64,000 bases of DNA from Tieghemostelium lacteum (Eukaryota; Evosea; Eumycetozoa; Dictyosteliales; Raperosteliaceae), in assembly GCA_001606155.1 (NCBI GenBank), contig LODT01000013.1:248001-312000 (forward strand), in the 5' to 3' direction. The notes beneath the pieces were generated by a model. That model ran no database searches and was not told the DNA's origin. It saw nothing but the letters and a program-made list of their open reading frames with translations. The translations under genes were made by a program, and so were the position numbers. The stretch's first letter is position 1, and every line of letters starts with the position of its first letter. This document shows, piece after piece, positions 12,390 to 22,519 of the stretch.

Positions 12390-12901
12390 GTTATTATATT
12401 TAAAAATACATATATATATACAATTTGTTTTATTTACCACAAAACTAAAATTGAAAAATCTAAAAAAAAATTTTTAAATTAAAATTTCTCTTTTTTGAGG
12501 TCTGTTCTAAAAATCTAATTTGTAAGTTAGCAACTACGACTTTTTTACTTTCGCCATACAGTAACCTACTTTTACACATTTACAAAAATCTTTTAAACAT
12601 TAAAAGTAAATCTTTTTGTTTCTTTGCTCCAATCTACTTTGAAGTCAAAAAATAAATTTGGGGACTTAATATGGAATTTTATAATATTAATACAGAGTGA
12701 GTGTAGCTGGTGTTGTAGCTTTATTGAGGTTGATTATTTTTTTTTTTTAAAGTTTGATTAATATTACTGACTTCAAAGATGTGGGTGGAGTTAACTTATT
12801 GGAATGTAATCTGTGTGTATGGGATAACTAGAACGAGAGAGGTGGGAGGGAAAATTTTTTGTTTTGGAAAAAAAGTGGGGTGTGTGAAAGGGGTGTTGTT
12901 T
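12390..12901. other. Intergenic, G-rich on the plus strand near the kinase 3' end
   Basis: No gene is seen. The half next to the CaMK-like gene (about 12780-12895) has repeated GTGGG, GGTGGGAGGG and GGGGTG on the plus strand, unusual in an AT-rich genome. On the transcribed strand of the neighbouring gene this would be a C-rich 3' flank. Confidence 0.45.
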
Positions 12902-13971
12902 TTATCCATTTAATTTTTGTAAAGTTGATTGTCTCTCTTTTACGTATTCTTTCATTTTACCAGCAAAGTTTGGAAGAGCAGTAGTTGAAACATTGGCATT
13001 GTTAGCCAACCAAGGATGAGCTAAAGCAGCCTTTGCAGAGAGTCTTTTACCAACATCGACAACCAATAGTTTACTGATGAAATCTTTAGCCTCTTTTGAG
13101 ATAGAACCCCAGTATTCTTCAGGGTAGTCAAAGTTAGCCTCCATAATCTGTTCAAAGATCTCGGGTACACTGTCACCGTAGAAGGGTGGGAAACCACATA
13201 ATAGAATATAAGTAATAACACCAATACTCCACATATCGACTTCTTTATCATATCCAGTGGCATGAAGAACTTCTGGTGCCACATATGAAGGTGTTCCACA
13301 AGCAGTTTGCATTACAACACTCTGTCCAATAATCTTACTCAATCCAAAGTCTGCAATTGCAACTTCCAAATGATCACGTTCATTCTTTAATAACAAATTC
13401 TCTGGTTTCAAATCTCTGTGAACAATATTAATATTATGAAGATATTCAACTGCACTGACAATCTTTCTAACTAATTTTGAAGCATCTGATTCTGAATAAC
13501 TTCCTTTTTCAACAATTTTATCAAATAATTCACCACCTGTAACTCTATATATATACAACAATAATCAATTTGGTTAATATTCATCATTTTACAATACCAG
13601 AAATGATCATGAGATAAAACATACAATTCCATAACTAAATATAAGTTAGTTGGTGTATCAAATAGTTCCTTTAGTGCAATAATATTTGGATGGTTGACTC
13701 TTTTCAAAATGTCAACTTCCATTTTTAAATTCTTTTCGTAATCTTTTCCTAAATCTTGTTTGTTGATAACTTTGATGGCATATTGTAGACCTGTTGCTCT
13801 ATGAGTACCTAAATACACAATAGAAAATGCACCTCTAAATTATAGCACCATTTCCAAATACATTTTTTACAAAAAATGTTAATATTTTATTTTAGAATTA
13901 ATCTGTAATTGAAAGATACTATACCTTCCCAATTCTTTTTTAAATTCGTATGCTTTTTCAATCTCTGTCAT
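12902..13971 (-). CDS. CaMK-family serine/threonine kinase
   Basis: Three exons, 13925-13971, 13625-13834 and 12902-13544 (introns 90 and 80 bp), give 299 aa. All kinase signatures are in place: glycine loop ELGRGAFSIVYLG crossing the first splice, AIKVINK lysine, HRDLKPENLLL, DFGLSK, and the activation loop GTPSYVAPEVL. The lobe after APE (DMWSIGVITYILLCGFPPFYGD) is typical of Ca2+/calmodulin-dependent kinase I. The protein ends about 30 residues after the catalytic core, so there is little room for an autoinhibitory and calmodulin-binding segment, although the basic tail MKEYVKERQSTLQKLNG could serve in part. D. discoideum myosin light-chain kinase A is a similar short CaMK-type kinase. Calmodulin dependence is not shown. 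Confidence 0.88.
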
Positions 13972-14005
13972 CTTGTTATATTACAACAATCAAAATTGAT
14001 GAAGT

Positions 14006-14015
14006 AAAAAAAAAA

Positions 14016-14049
<34 letters not shown>
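14006..14049. repeat. Poly-A tract upstream of the CaMK-like gene
   Basis: Two long A runs broken by TTT lie about 35-80 bp upstream of the minus-strand start at 13971. They read as oligo-T on the transcribed orientation, where dictyostelid core promoters commonly carry an oligo-dT element. Confidence 0.6.
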
Positions 14050-14146
14050 TCAAAGGGCTTTGTTGTGTGGAATTTATAATAAAAAGGACTACTATATAAG
14101 TGAGTGTGGTAAATTTACTATTTTTAAAATTAGATTATTTTTTCAA

Positions 14147-15034
14147 TTATAGTAAAGGGTAAAATAGGGTTGAATTATTTATAGGGTTGGTTTTGGGTGA
14201 GTTTAGAGTACAAGTACAACAACTCTCTATAAGAGACAATGAAGAGTTACCTCCACATATAAAGACAGGTATAAGATAAACAGATGCAATTTCATAAGCA
14301 GAATCATATTTTGATTTCATACCTCCTGTGACATCATGATCTAGTTTATCAGATGTCTCTGCTGCAATTTGTGAACCTTGATCTTTTTTACAGAGTATCA
14401 GAGGTATTAGTTTAGCTTCTTGATGTAATTTTGGTGATTTGTTGTAGAAACCTTCAACATCACTTATAAATACACATTTCTCTGGATTCAGCTGTTGTGA
14501 TAGATAGTTTATAATTAAATCACCACTTATAATACCACAACCTTTTGTTATATCCATACAGACATCACCATGTAGTACAGGTACAATAGAATGAATAGAA
14601 CACTGACTATCAGGACTAGAAGAACTAGTTCCATTTAGACACTGTCTAATCAAGTCAATATTTGAGTAAACAACTCTATCTTTATCAGTTAACCAACTTC
14701 CAAAAGGTGACAAAGCAACAGCTTCTATACCACTGTTTATGAGTTTACTAACTACCATATATAATAGTTTAGTTACACTTGATCTAGTCTTTGCAATTCC
14801 CATTGTCAATTGAACTTTACTATCATTTTGTAAACCTTTATTTACTGAATATTCTTTAGCTTCAAAATGTCCAAAACTTCCAGCACCAATAATCAAACAA
14901 ATCCTATACCCATTTTTCCTTAACCTGACAATCAATTCAACTAAATTATTCATATGTTTTTCATCTACAGTTTCATGTTTCTCTTTAACACTTATATAAG
15001 CTCCACCACATTTTATAATTATTAATTTATTCAT
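14147..15034 (-). CDS. Isopentenyl phosphate kinase
   Basis: An amino-acid-kinase fold protein of 295 aa from the ATG at 15034 (a second in-frame ATG at 15049 adds five residues). The N-terminal strand-loop IIIKCGGAYIS binds ATP. GAGSFGH carries the histidine that marks isopentenyl phosphate kinases within this superfamily. PVLHGDVCMD, ISGDLIINYLS, VFISDVEGFY and DVTGGMKSKYDSA follow in the expected order. The enzyme phosphorylates isopentenyl phosphate to isopentenyl diphosphate, the last step of the archaeal-type mevalonate route and a salvage step in plants. FPP synthase and squalene synthase, which use its product downstream, also lie in this window. A short Ser-rich insert (SSSSPDSQ) is lineage-specific. 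Good family match. Confidence 0.88.
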   Translation of the reverse strand: MNKLIIIKCGGAYISVKEKHETVDEKHMNNLVELIVRLRKNGYRICLIIGAGSFGHFEAKEYSVNKGLQNDSKVQLTMGIAKTRSSVTKLLYMVVSKLINSGIEAVALSPFGSWLTDKDRVVYSNIDLIRQCLNGTSSSSPDSQCSIHSIVPVLHGDVCMDITKGCGIISGDLIINYLSQQLNPEKCVFISDVEGFYNKSPKLHQEAKLIPLILCKKDQGSQIAAETSDKLDHDVTGGMKSKYDSAYEIASVYLIPVFICGGNSSLSLIESCCTCTLNSPKTNPINNSTLFYPLL

Positions 15035-15248
15035 ATTGTGTTTACACAAAATTTAAAAATATTTTTATGAAATTGCCAAAAATCATAAATTAATTAAATT
15101 TGAATTTCAAATTTTTATCCGTTATATATTTTTTAAATATTTAAAAAAAAACAAAAAATTCTTATTCATTATTTCAAATTAAATCTTTATTAAAAGATTA
15201 ATTTATTTATCTTATAACTCTCTATTTTTTTTACTTTTAATTTTTGAC

Positions 15249-16402
15249 ATGTCAGTAATTGTACAAAATAACAACAGTGATATTAATCACTCAAATTTTA
15301 ACCACAAAAGAAAATTTGAAGATGTATTTGAAGATGATACTCTATCACCAAATATATCAGATGTAGAGAGTATATTAAAAACACCACCAACAAAGACACA
15401 GGTTGCAAAGTTAACAGAAGGACAATCACCAATGAAGAAATTAGTAGCACTAAAGGAATGGGATTGGAAATCTGCATCTATTAAAGCATTTGGAGGAAGC
15501 GATAAACAATCTCAATTTAAAGACACACCTATAACTATAAAGAAAAAGTCAGTTGGAAACAGTGGATCACAGAGTAGTAGTGCAATGAGCGCTTTTGAAA
15601 GTCTAAAAAAATTGTCATCACAAAAACCTGAACTTGAACAAACTGTAATTGATGCAGGACAGAAAAATGTCGGTCAGAATATTTGTAGTAAATGTAAAAT
15701 GCCTTATTCTATTGGACAGAAAGATGATGAGCTGGCTCATAAACAATATTGCCAATCTATTAAACTACAAAAAGTAGTTATAAAAAATTGGTCAAATTTC
15801 AAGATTCTCAATAGTTTTTCAAATGATCATAAGATTATTGTTATTACTAAAGAGGAAGAAGAAGAAAACTCTTTTAATATTAAACCAAAATTACAAGTAC
15901 TCTATAATATTTTAAATCAAGAGTTTGGTACCAATATGTCAACTGTCAATAATTGTAGTAAAACTAATAGAAATCAAGTGGTTCCTAATTTAACTGTTAA
16001 TTCTGTAAATGATGGTCAAGAACAGGAACAGGATAGAGATGAAAAGATATTTTTGTATTTGGATTCTAGTGATAGAATTTTGGGTTGTATTATTGCAGAG
16101 AGAGTTACACAAGGTTACCAGGTATTGGATAATGAGAACAGTGATGATAGAGATACCATTCAATGTTCAAAAACTCCAACTAAAGTTTTATGTGGTATCA
16201 ATAAGATATGGACCCTGCAGTCTTCTAGAAAAAAGGGAATTGCCAAAAAACTTATTGATACTCTGAGAACTTCCATGTATTATGGTTACAGACTCTCTAA
16301 TCATGAACTGGCAATTACCCAACCAACTCAAGCAGGTAAATTATTTTTCACAAAGTATTTTAATACCAATCATTTAATACTCTATAATATAGGAAAATGC
16401 TA
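15249..16402 (+). CDS. eco1: Sister-chromatid cohesion N-acetyltransferase, Eco1/ESCO type
   Basis: A 384-aa single-exon gene. A disordered basic N-terminus is followed by the family's C2H2-like finger (CSKCKMPYS with HKQYC), then the GNAT acetyltransferase domain with ILGCIIAERVTQGYQV, CGINKIWTLQSSRKKGIAKKLIDTLR and LAITQPTQAGKLFFTKYF. Eco1 acetylates two lysines on Smc3 during S phase to lock cohesin on sister chromatids, in the nucleus. Finger plus GNAT in this order is specific to Eco1/ESCO. The gene is divergent from isopentenyl phosphate kinase, sharing about 210 bp. The symbol is by orthology to yeast ECO1. Confidence 0.92.
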
Positions 16403-16489
16403 ATTAATCACTATTATTATAAATAAAAAAAAATATTTTGTAAATTTCTTTCCTGTAAATAACTATTTATAATAATGCAATGTATTTTC

Positions 16490-17626
16490 TTATGAATAAT
16501 TATCTATAGAAGAGGAGAAGGAGGATATCCAATATTCACCCTTTGGTAGAATGACTATAGAGTTATCATTTTCAGCTGCTAGATCATAACCATGTTCAAT
16601 ATTTTTCCAGCTGATTGGAGTATCAGTGAAACCTAAAAGATTTATACAACCATATTCTATCCAACCTTCATCTATCCATTCTTTCATTTTACTAACTAGA
16701 TCCAATGCAACATGATTGGATATGAATCCATTCAGAGTGCCTACAAAACACTCTGAGACTTTAGATGAAGGATCTTCATCTGTACTCTCCAACTGCCATT
16801 CAATATCACAACTTATATAACCCAACAACTCATTCCATTCCATTAACTGAGATTCTCTAATTTCTTTCTGTGAACTTTTAAATTCTGGTTGTATGGGTTT
16901 TGGTGGTAGCGGAATTCTATATTTTTTGAAAAATTGTGTGGGTTTCATTTGGTGAACTTTTGATAGCACACCTTTGGGAAATTGTATGGCTCTAAGTTTT
17001 AGTGATTTAGGGTCTAATGAATAGACAATCAAATTTATAGTAGATATTCTGTCACGTAGACATGTAATTATATGTTGATAGTTTTTAGAAGTACTTTGAA
17101 AATCATGAGTATCTAAAGTAACTATATATCTATTATTATTTCTAATCGATGATTTCTTTCCAACTAAACCCAATTGTTGATAGGTATCTTTTTCCAAAGA
17201 CAATACTATTTTACCATCCGGTATAAATGCTACAACATTACCAGAATCAATGAAATTAAATTGAGAAATTCCATAAAAACCACCACCTTTTATATACTCT
17301 TTTATGAAATTATCTTCTAATAACAGGTCTAATGTACATTCAATCTGATAGTAAAACAAATTCTCTTTGTGATAGGTACTATCACCTGAGAAATACTTTA
17401 TAACTTCATTTTCAATAGATAATCTATTGGTATTGATCTTTGATAGTAAACTACCTTTCGATTTAACATTACCATCGTCTTTAATTGGTAATATCATTTG
17501 AAGTTTTTGGTTAAACCAATGTCCATGTACTGTACTACTAAATTTATTATAATGATCTTCATTCTTTATATTAAATCTCTTAAATATTATTTTACTATTT
17601 GGTACATCATGTCCTATTATGCTCAT
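16490..17626 (-). CDS. Ribonuclease P/MRP protein subunit Rpp40
   Basis: A single exon of 378 aa. I recognise it from several blocks shared with human RPP40: FIKEYIKGGGFYGIS, VVAFIPDGKIVLSLEKDTYQ with QLGLVGKKSS, the CFVGTLNGFI block, and the C-terminal GFTDTPISWKNIEHGYDL. Rpp40 is a scaffold protein of the nuclear ribonucleoproteins that cleave the 5' leader of pre-tRNA (RNase P) and process pre-rRNA (RNase MRP). No catalytic motif is expected. Length matches the human protein (about 363 aa). The gene is convergent with eco1, with 87 bp between stops. Confidence 0.85.
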   Translation of the reverse strand: MSIIGHDVPNSKIIFKRFNIKNEDHYNKFSSTVHGHWFNQKLQMILPIKDDGNVKSKGSLLSKINTNRLSIENEVIKYFSGDSTYHKENLFYYQIECTLDLLLEDNFIKEYIKGGGFYGISQFNFIDSGNVVAFIPDGKIVLSLEKDTYQQLGLVGKKSSIRNNNRYIVTLDTHDFQSTSKNYQHIITCLRDRISTINLIVYSLDPKSLKLRAIQFPKGVLSKVHQMKPTQFFKKYRIPLPPKPIQPEFKSSQKEIRESQLMEWNELLGYISCDIEWQLESTDEDPSSKVSECFVGTLNGFISNHVALDLVSKMKEWIDEGWIEYGCINLLGFTDTPISWKNIEHGYDLAAENDNSIVILPKGEYWISSFSSSIDNYS

Positions 17627-17737
17627 TGCTCTTTGATCTGGTCAACAAATTTAAAAAAAATAACGATAATATTAAAAAATAAAAATTTTTTGTCAATTTT
17701 ATTTGTTATTCTATATGTATGTAGAGTACAAGTGCTA

Positions 17738-19198
17738 TTAATTGTTCATTCTAATTAAGTACTGCTGTATAATACTATCCAATTGAAAAACTCCAACTGT
17801 TAGTGAAATTAAATGGTGAAAGTTATCTTTAATTACATTTCTGAATAGTTCAATGTCTTGATTGGTGATTCGATATCTTAAAACACAATGTTGTGTTGTA
17901 TGAATAGAAGATAATCGATGATTACTTGATATTAAGTCACATAGAAGTGGTATGTACATTTGAGAATTTTGAAAATCACTGTTTTGGTTTATTCTAAATT
18001 CTTTAAGAGTGGTATTGGATTTCAAAGACTCTGTAATCTGTTGAAATACCATGGCAGTGATTTCAATAAAGCTCAATGATTCAAGTGTAGGATGATTTAT
18101 ATCGATTATTGTACATGCCTCTTTATGTTCAACTCTAGAATTAAATGACATTGTTTTGATATACTGGTTAGTTCTGAGACCTTTGATAACCAATGAGTAA
18201 TTAGAATTGTGCATATTAAACAAATCAATGTATCTCAAAGACTTAAGTTTAGGTAGATTCATTTCTAGAATTTTGTCAATTTCTGTGGTTTCGTGAGTAC
18301 ACTCTATACAAGTCAAGTTAGGATGAAAGTCTAAAATCAGTTGAGGTGTAGCTTCAAATTCCTCATGGTATTTCCACTCTTGAAGCCCTGAAGGCCTATT
18401 CCAGAGACTAAATATAGAGTAATAGTTATTATATCCTTCCATGGTAATTTTTCTAAGTGATTGATTATTTATTGGTATTTCATCAATTTCATTTTCACTT
18501 TCTAAAAAACAACCAACATTCAGGGACTTTAAAGTTGTATTAGAGTTTAAACCATTTACCAATGTGGATTGTTTCAATCTACCATTGATAAAGTCTAATT
18601 TTCGAAGGGATCCTTTAGTTAATACTACCTCTGCAATTTTAGTTATATCTTGGCCACCTGAAGAAATTAAATTAAATGTCTTCAATTGTGGGGTAATTTG
18701 TAGCAATTGTACAATATTGGGGATTTCCGCAATTCCAGTCAAATTCAATCTCAGATGAGTGATGTTTTTTAGATTATATAAAGCCACATTAGATGAATAG
18801 CAATCAACAATAACTTTATGTAGATTTGGAAAGGTTTGTAAAAGTTTCTCTTTAGGGTATTGTTCGTAATTTAACCACCAAATAATATCTTCATTATTGG
18901 TTAATATCAAAACCTCTATATATGGATATAAATCTGTATTTGAAGGACCACCTACTAAACTACCACTTATTCTAAACCCATTTTTTCTCTGAAATGATTT
19001 GAAACCATTTAAAATATCTCTATATTCTATTGATAGGTGATATTCTTTAATCTTGGGTATTATTTTTTTATACCATTCAGAACATACAAGTGAAATATCT
19101 GTTATAAAATTACAATATTGTCTTACTTCATAATATTTTGCAATATTATTTAAAATTCTTAATATATCTGTTATGATATATGATTGTAGTGTCATCAT
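17738..19198 (-). CDS. F-box/LRR-like protein
   Basis: A 486-aa intronless gene. The first 50 residues (ITDILRILNNIAKYYEVRQY, then LVCSEWYKKII) look like a diverged F-box helix pair, where LVCSEWY is the typical last helix. The rest contains irregular leucine-rich repeats (LKTFNLISSGGQDITKIAEV, LRKLDFINGRLK, LESLSFIEITAM). Dictyostelids have large, fast-evolving families of such proteins, presumed to be SCF ubiquitin-ligase adaptors. The C-terminal half has no other recognisable domain. The overall class is fairly sure; the target is unknown. Confidence 0.6.
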   Translation of the reverse strand: MMTLQSYIITDILRILNNIAKYYEVRQYCNFITDISLVCSEWYKKIIPKIKEYHLSIEYRDILNGFKSFQRKNGFRISGSLVGGPSNTDLYPYIEVLILTNNEDIIWWLNYEQYPKEKLLQTFPNLHKVIVDCYSSNVALYNLKNITHLRLNLTGIAEIPNIVQLLQITPQLKTFNLISSGGQDITKIAEVVLTKGSLRKLDFINGRLKQSTLVNGLNSNTTLKSLNVGCFLESENEIDEIPINNQSLRKITMEGYNNYYSIFSLWNRPSGLQEWKYHEEFEATPQLILDFHPNLTCIECTHETTEIDKILEMNLPKLKSLRYIDLFNMHNSNYSLVIKGLRTNQYIKTMSFNSRVEHKEACTIIDINHPTLESLSFIEITAMVFQQITESLKSNTTLKEFRINQNSDFQNSQMYIPLLCDLISSNHRLSSIHTTQHCVLRYRITNQDIELFRNVIKDNFHHLISLTVGVFQLDSIIQQYLIRMNN

Positions 19199-19239
19199 TA
19201 GCTAATGTAAAAATAAAAGATTATATTTTTACTATAAAG

Positions 19240-19730
19240 TTTTGTGGATTTTGTTTGAGGTTTAGGAGAAGTTCCTAGTTTACCATCTAATCTTGCACCT
19301 GAACCTGTAAATGCTTTAAATTTAGGTGTCTCATCTTCTGAGTCAGAATCATCTGTTCTCTTTTTATTGGAATGGGTTTAGAAGCATTACCAAATTTTAA
19401 ACCTGTTCAACTGTTGTTATTAGTTGTAGTTGTATTTTTAGGTTCTTCTTTATAGTCTTTTGGTGCTGTAAAATCTACTTCAACATCTGCCTCGATATTG
19501 AAATGGCATTTGAACTATTATTAGGTTTGATCTCTGTTACACTTAGATAATATTTTTTATTATTATAATCAATCATAATTTCATCACCTTTTGTTAAAGT
19601 TGCAAATTTTCTAAGAGAGTTTTCTAACCTATTATTTATATATTAAACATTAGTATATATAAATATTTGTATTATTGAAGTATTTTATTATTAACTTACA
19701 CTGCCTTTGGAGCAATTATCGTGGTATTAT
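19240..19730 (-). pseudogene. UFD1 fragment, degenerate (host gene pseudogene)
   Basis: On the minus strand there are clear pieces of the C-terminal half of Ufd1, the Cdc48/p97 cofactor. LENSLRKFATLTKGDEIMID at about 19570-19632 matches the conserved LENALRNFACLTTGD region. It continues YNNKKYYLSVTEIKP, then a VDFTAP-like stretch (19450-19490) and FKAFTGSGARLDGK (about 19280-19325), the family's conserved C-terminus. These lie in different frames: about one base is missing near 19491, an in-frame TGA lies near 19411, and another frame change lies near 19362. An upstream piece ending APKAV (about 19700-19716) is joined to LENS by intact-looking splice sites (GTAAGT near 19699, AATAG near 19633), so this is a DNA-level copy, not a retrocopy. 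Everything N-terminal is absent or unrecognisable. Confidence 0.75.
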
Positions 19731-19823
19731 AGTTGAAGATTGTGATGTTGAGGACTAAACTATGAAACCACTCAGAGATTTAAATTTATTTCAATTTTTT
19801 AATTTATTTTTCTAATAAAAACT

Positions 19824-22011
19824 ATGAATACAAATATAATTCAACAAACAACAGAAACTACAACTAGTTCTAGTAGTACTCCAATATTTAGAGTTTATAA
19901 AGATCAACCAAATGATACACTTAAAGTACCTTTAGTTGAAGACGGAATTATCAAAGAGGAAATAGGAGATATTAAACATTTTGTTCAAAAATGGTTTAAA
20001 ATTCCTGATTTTTCGTCATTTAATCTAGTTTTACAGAATGATGAATCAAATCCTCTCGTTACTTCTACTCCTTTATCAAATTTTGCTGGTAATGTAGTAC
20101 TAAAGATTCAACCAATTACTACCACAACTAGTACGTAAACACTCATCACTAATCCAAACACATTTTGTTCATTTATACTAATATATTTTTTACATAAACT
20201 ATAAATTTATAGTTGGGCCCGGAAAATCTTCATTTAGCACAAATGGTGCAATTCAAAAAGAAGAAAGAAATACTAAATATTATTATCTAGAAAGAAATAA
20301 TAATTCAATTTTACAAGATAAAGTTATGAACGGTGATTATATTTTATTTCATGGTACAAGATCATCCGGTAAAACTACCAAGATTTTTACAACTATGGAT
20401 CATCTCTCTAAAATAGGATTTTTTCCTATCTATATGTCATTAGAAGATGCCTTTTCGTTTAATTCTATTGAAGAGTTTTGGGGTCGATTTTTAATGGTGA
20501 TAAATTATGAAATAAGAAATAAGATTCAATTTACAAATGCATTCACTATTTTTGATAAACCTAATGAATTATCCCAACAAATTTTCAAGAATAGAGATGT
20601 AATTCTTTTTATAGACGAATTTGATAGATTATTAGATGCCCCACCAGAAGTTAAATCAAATATTCTAGGAATATTTAGAAATTGGAAACAAAACTCTACG
20701 AATAAATTCATAAAAAGTGTAGTTGCCATAGGACCATTTGATATATTAAACATTGATAGCGACAAGTATTCCCCATTTAATGTAGTGGACCAGGTTTCTA
20801 CACAAGATTTCACACAACAAGATGTAACAGAATTCTTTGGTATATTCCAACGTATCAAGTCTGTTACTGTTGATAGCCAAGTAGTTGATAGTATATTCAC
20901 TTTGACGAATGGTCACCCTGGACTCGTAAATGTATGTGGTAGAATAATAGACAAAGATATATGTGGTAGAATAATAGACAAAGATACAAAATTAACTCTC
21001 ATAAGTATGGATGATTGGAACAAATTTGCATCCTCGAAACTTTTATATGGTTTATTTGGTTACTCCACAGTTAGTAGAATGATGAGCTCGATTGAAACCC
21101 AAACTGATCTGTGTAAACAGACATTAATTCATTACGTCAAGATTTTCCCTCAATTTTTAGTTTTAAACGGTTATGAACTAACTAAGGAAACTAAATATTT
21201 GATATCAATGGGATTTTTAAGATATACGTCTGAACCAGTTTCTGGGTCATTTAAAGTTGCAAGTTGCTCTCTCAAGTCTCTTTTGATCAAGTATTGTATA
21301 TTGAACAAGTTACACACCATCCATCGTCGTCAACCACCTCCTGAAGCATTCCCTATCAATAATAGTATTATTGATATATTTACAATAGTAAAAACTCTCA
21401 CACCAACATTCCATGATTCTCCTGCAAATCTTACAACCAAATGTTACAGAGGCTTTGGAAATGGACCCAAAAGAGATTCCTTAGTTCCAGATGAAGCATT
21501 TTATCATTTTGAATTAGTTGCAACTATCAAGAATTGGGAACCTAAAGTAAAAATTAATCCAATTGTAAGAACTGGTTTAAATACAAAGGATAGGGCCGAT
21601 ATTGTTTTAGAATTTAATGAAAAAAAATTCGTTTTAGAAATTGTAGCTCATACCACCTTAAAAGATGTCGAAAACCACATTAAAAGAGGTACCAGATATA
21701 AAACATCAATTGGTGCAACTGAAGTTTGGATCGTTCACTACACTGCTGGAAAACAAACAAAACAATCCAAATATCCTTCATCAATACCAGGTGTAGGAGT
21801 TATTCATATTTGGCATAATAGTAAATTCAATGATTTTGATTTTGTTTGTTATCAACCTCTGTCTGATAAAGACCAAATAATGACTGATGTTGGTAGTGAC
21901 GAGGAGGAATATGAAGAAGATACAGTTGAAGAGAAAATGAATGAAGATGAAGAAGAGGAAGAAATTGATGAAGATGAAGAAGAGGAAGAGGAAGAAAGTG
22001 ATGAATATTGA
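19824..22011 (+). CDS. Crinkler-type protein: Ubl-like header, P-loop NTPase, REase-like domain
   Basis: Exons 19824-20130 and 20213-22011 (intron 82 bp, GTACGT..TATAG) give 701 aa in an unbroken frame. After a Thr/Ser leader, residues about 20-98 form a beta-rich, ubiquitin-like header. The NTPase has Walker A GTRSSGKTT (Lys about 156) and Walker B VILFIDEFDRLL (DE about 237-238). The last domain has a restriction-endonuclease-like pattern: a glutamate in PDEAFYHFELVAT (about 530), RADIVLEF (Asp about 565) and FVLEIVA (Glu about 578). A 35-residue Asp/Glu tail ends the protein. This order is the known layout of Crinkler-RHS-type effectors, which in free-living protists are thought to act in conflict. 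The gene looks whole. Function here is inferred; family assignment comes from architecture. Confidence 0.7.
20933..20986 (+). repeat. Perfect 27-bp tandem duplication inside the Crinkler-type gene
   Basis: Bases 20933-20959 and 20960-20986 are identical, adding nine residues (CGRIIDKDI/CGRIIDKDT register) in frame between the NTPase core and the following helical region. Perfect identity indicates a recent event. Confidence 0.97.
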
Positions 22012-22519
22012 TAATTATACGGGTAAAGACAATCAATCAAAAACTCACTCAACTAAAACAATTAAAAAGATTTATTAGAAATCTACAGCGAAGTACTCTC
22101 TTCTTCAGTCTTGTCAATTTTTAGTGTGACCCAGAAACAATTTTAGATTTGGTGGGTTTTCATATTTTTTCTATACATCATATTTGTTTTTTTTATATAA
22201 TATAAGAGTTGTTCAAACGAATAGATACATTGAATCAATAAAGTGCACTAGGCTCTATCTCTTCTATCCCCACTTTAAAACCATTCTTAGTTGATCATTC
22301 CATAATATTAATGAAGCACAGTTAGTGTGCTCACATACAAAATAATGGTAGTGTTTTTGATTGTAGAAGTAAATACCCTCTCTCATACACCTTTTTTTTT
22401 TATTCCCACACATGAGACGCTTTGTGGTTATATTTTAATTTTTTAAGAATATATTCAATATAAAAATCAAATACTAATAGAGTATTGATCATTATTGTTT
22501 TATTATATATTTATCGTTT
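22012..22519. other. Intergenic between convergent genes
   Basis: About 500 bp between the stops of the Crinkler-type and F-box/Kelch genes. I see AT-rich sequence and a 10-T run near 22391. No coding trace or RNA gene was recognised. Confidence 0.5.

Noticed and set aside
20131-20212. Crinkler-type gene starting only at the ATG 20326, without the header exon.
   Set aside because: Splice sites GTACGT and TATAG join the header exon in phase, and the header is expected in this family.
21827-22052. Minus-strand Ser/Leu/His-rich frames.
   Set aside because: They are the complement of the acidic GAA/GAT repeat tail of the Crinkler-type gene.
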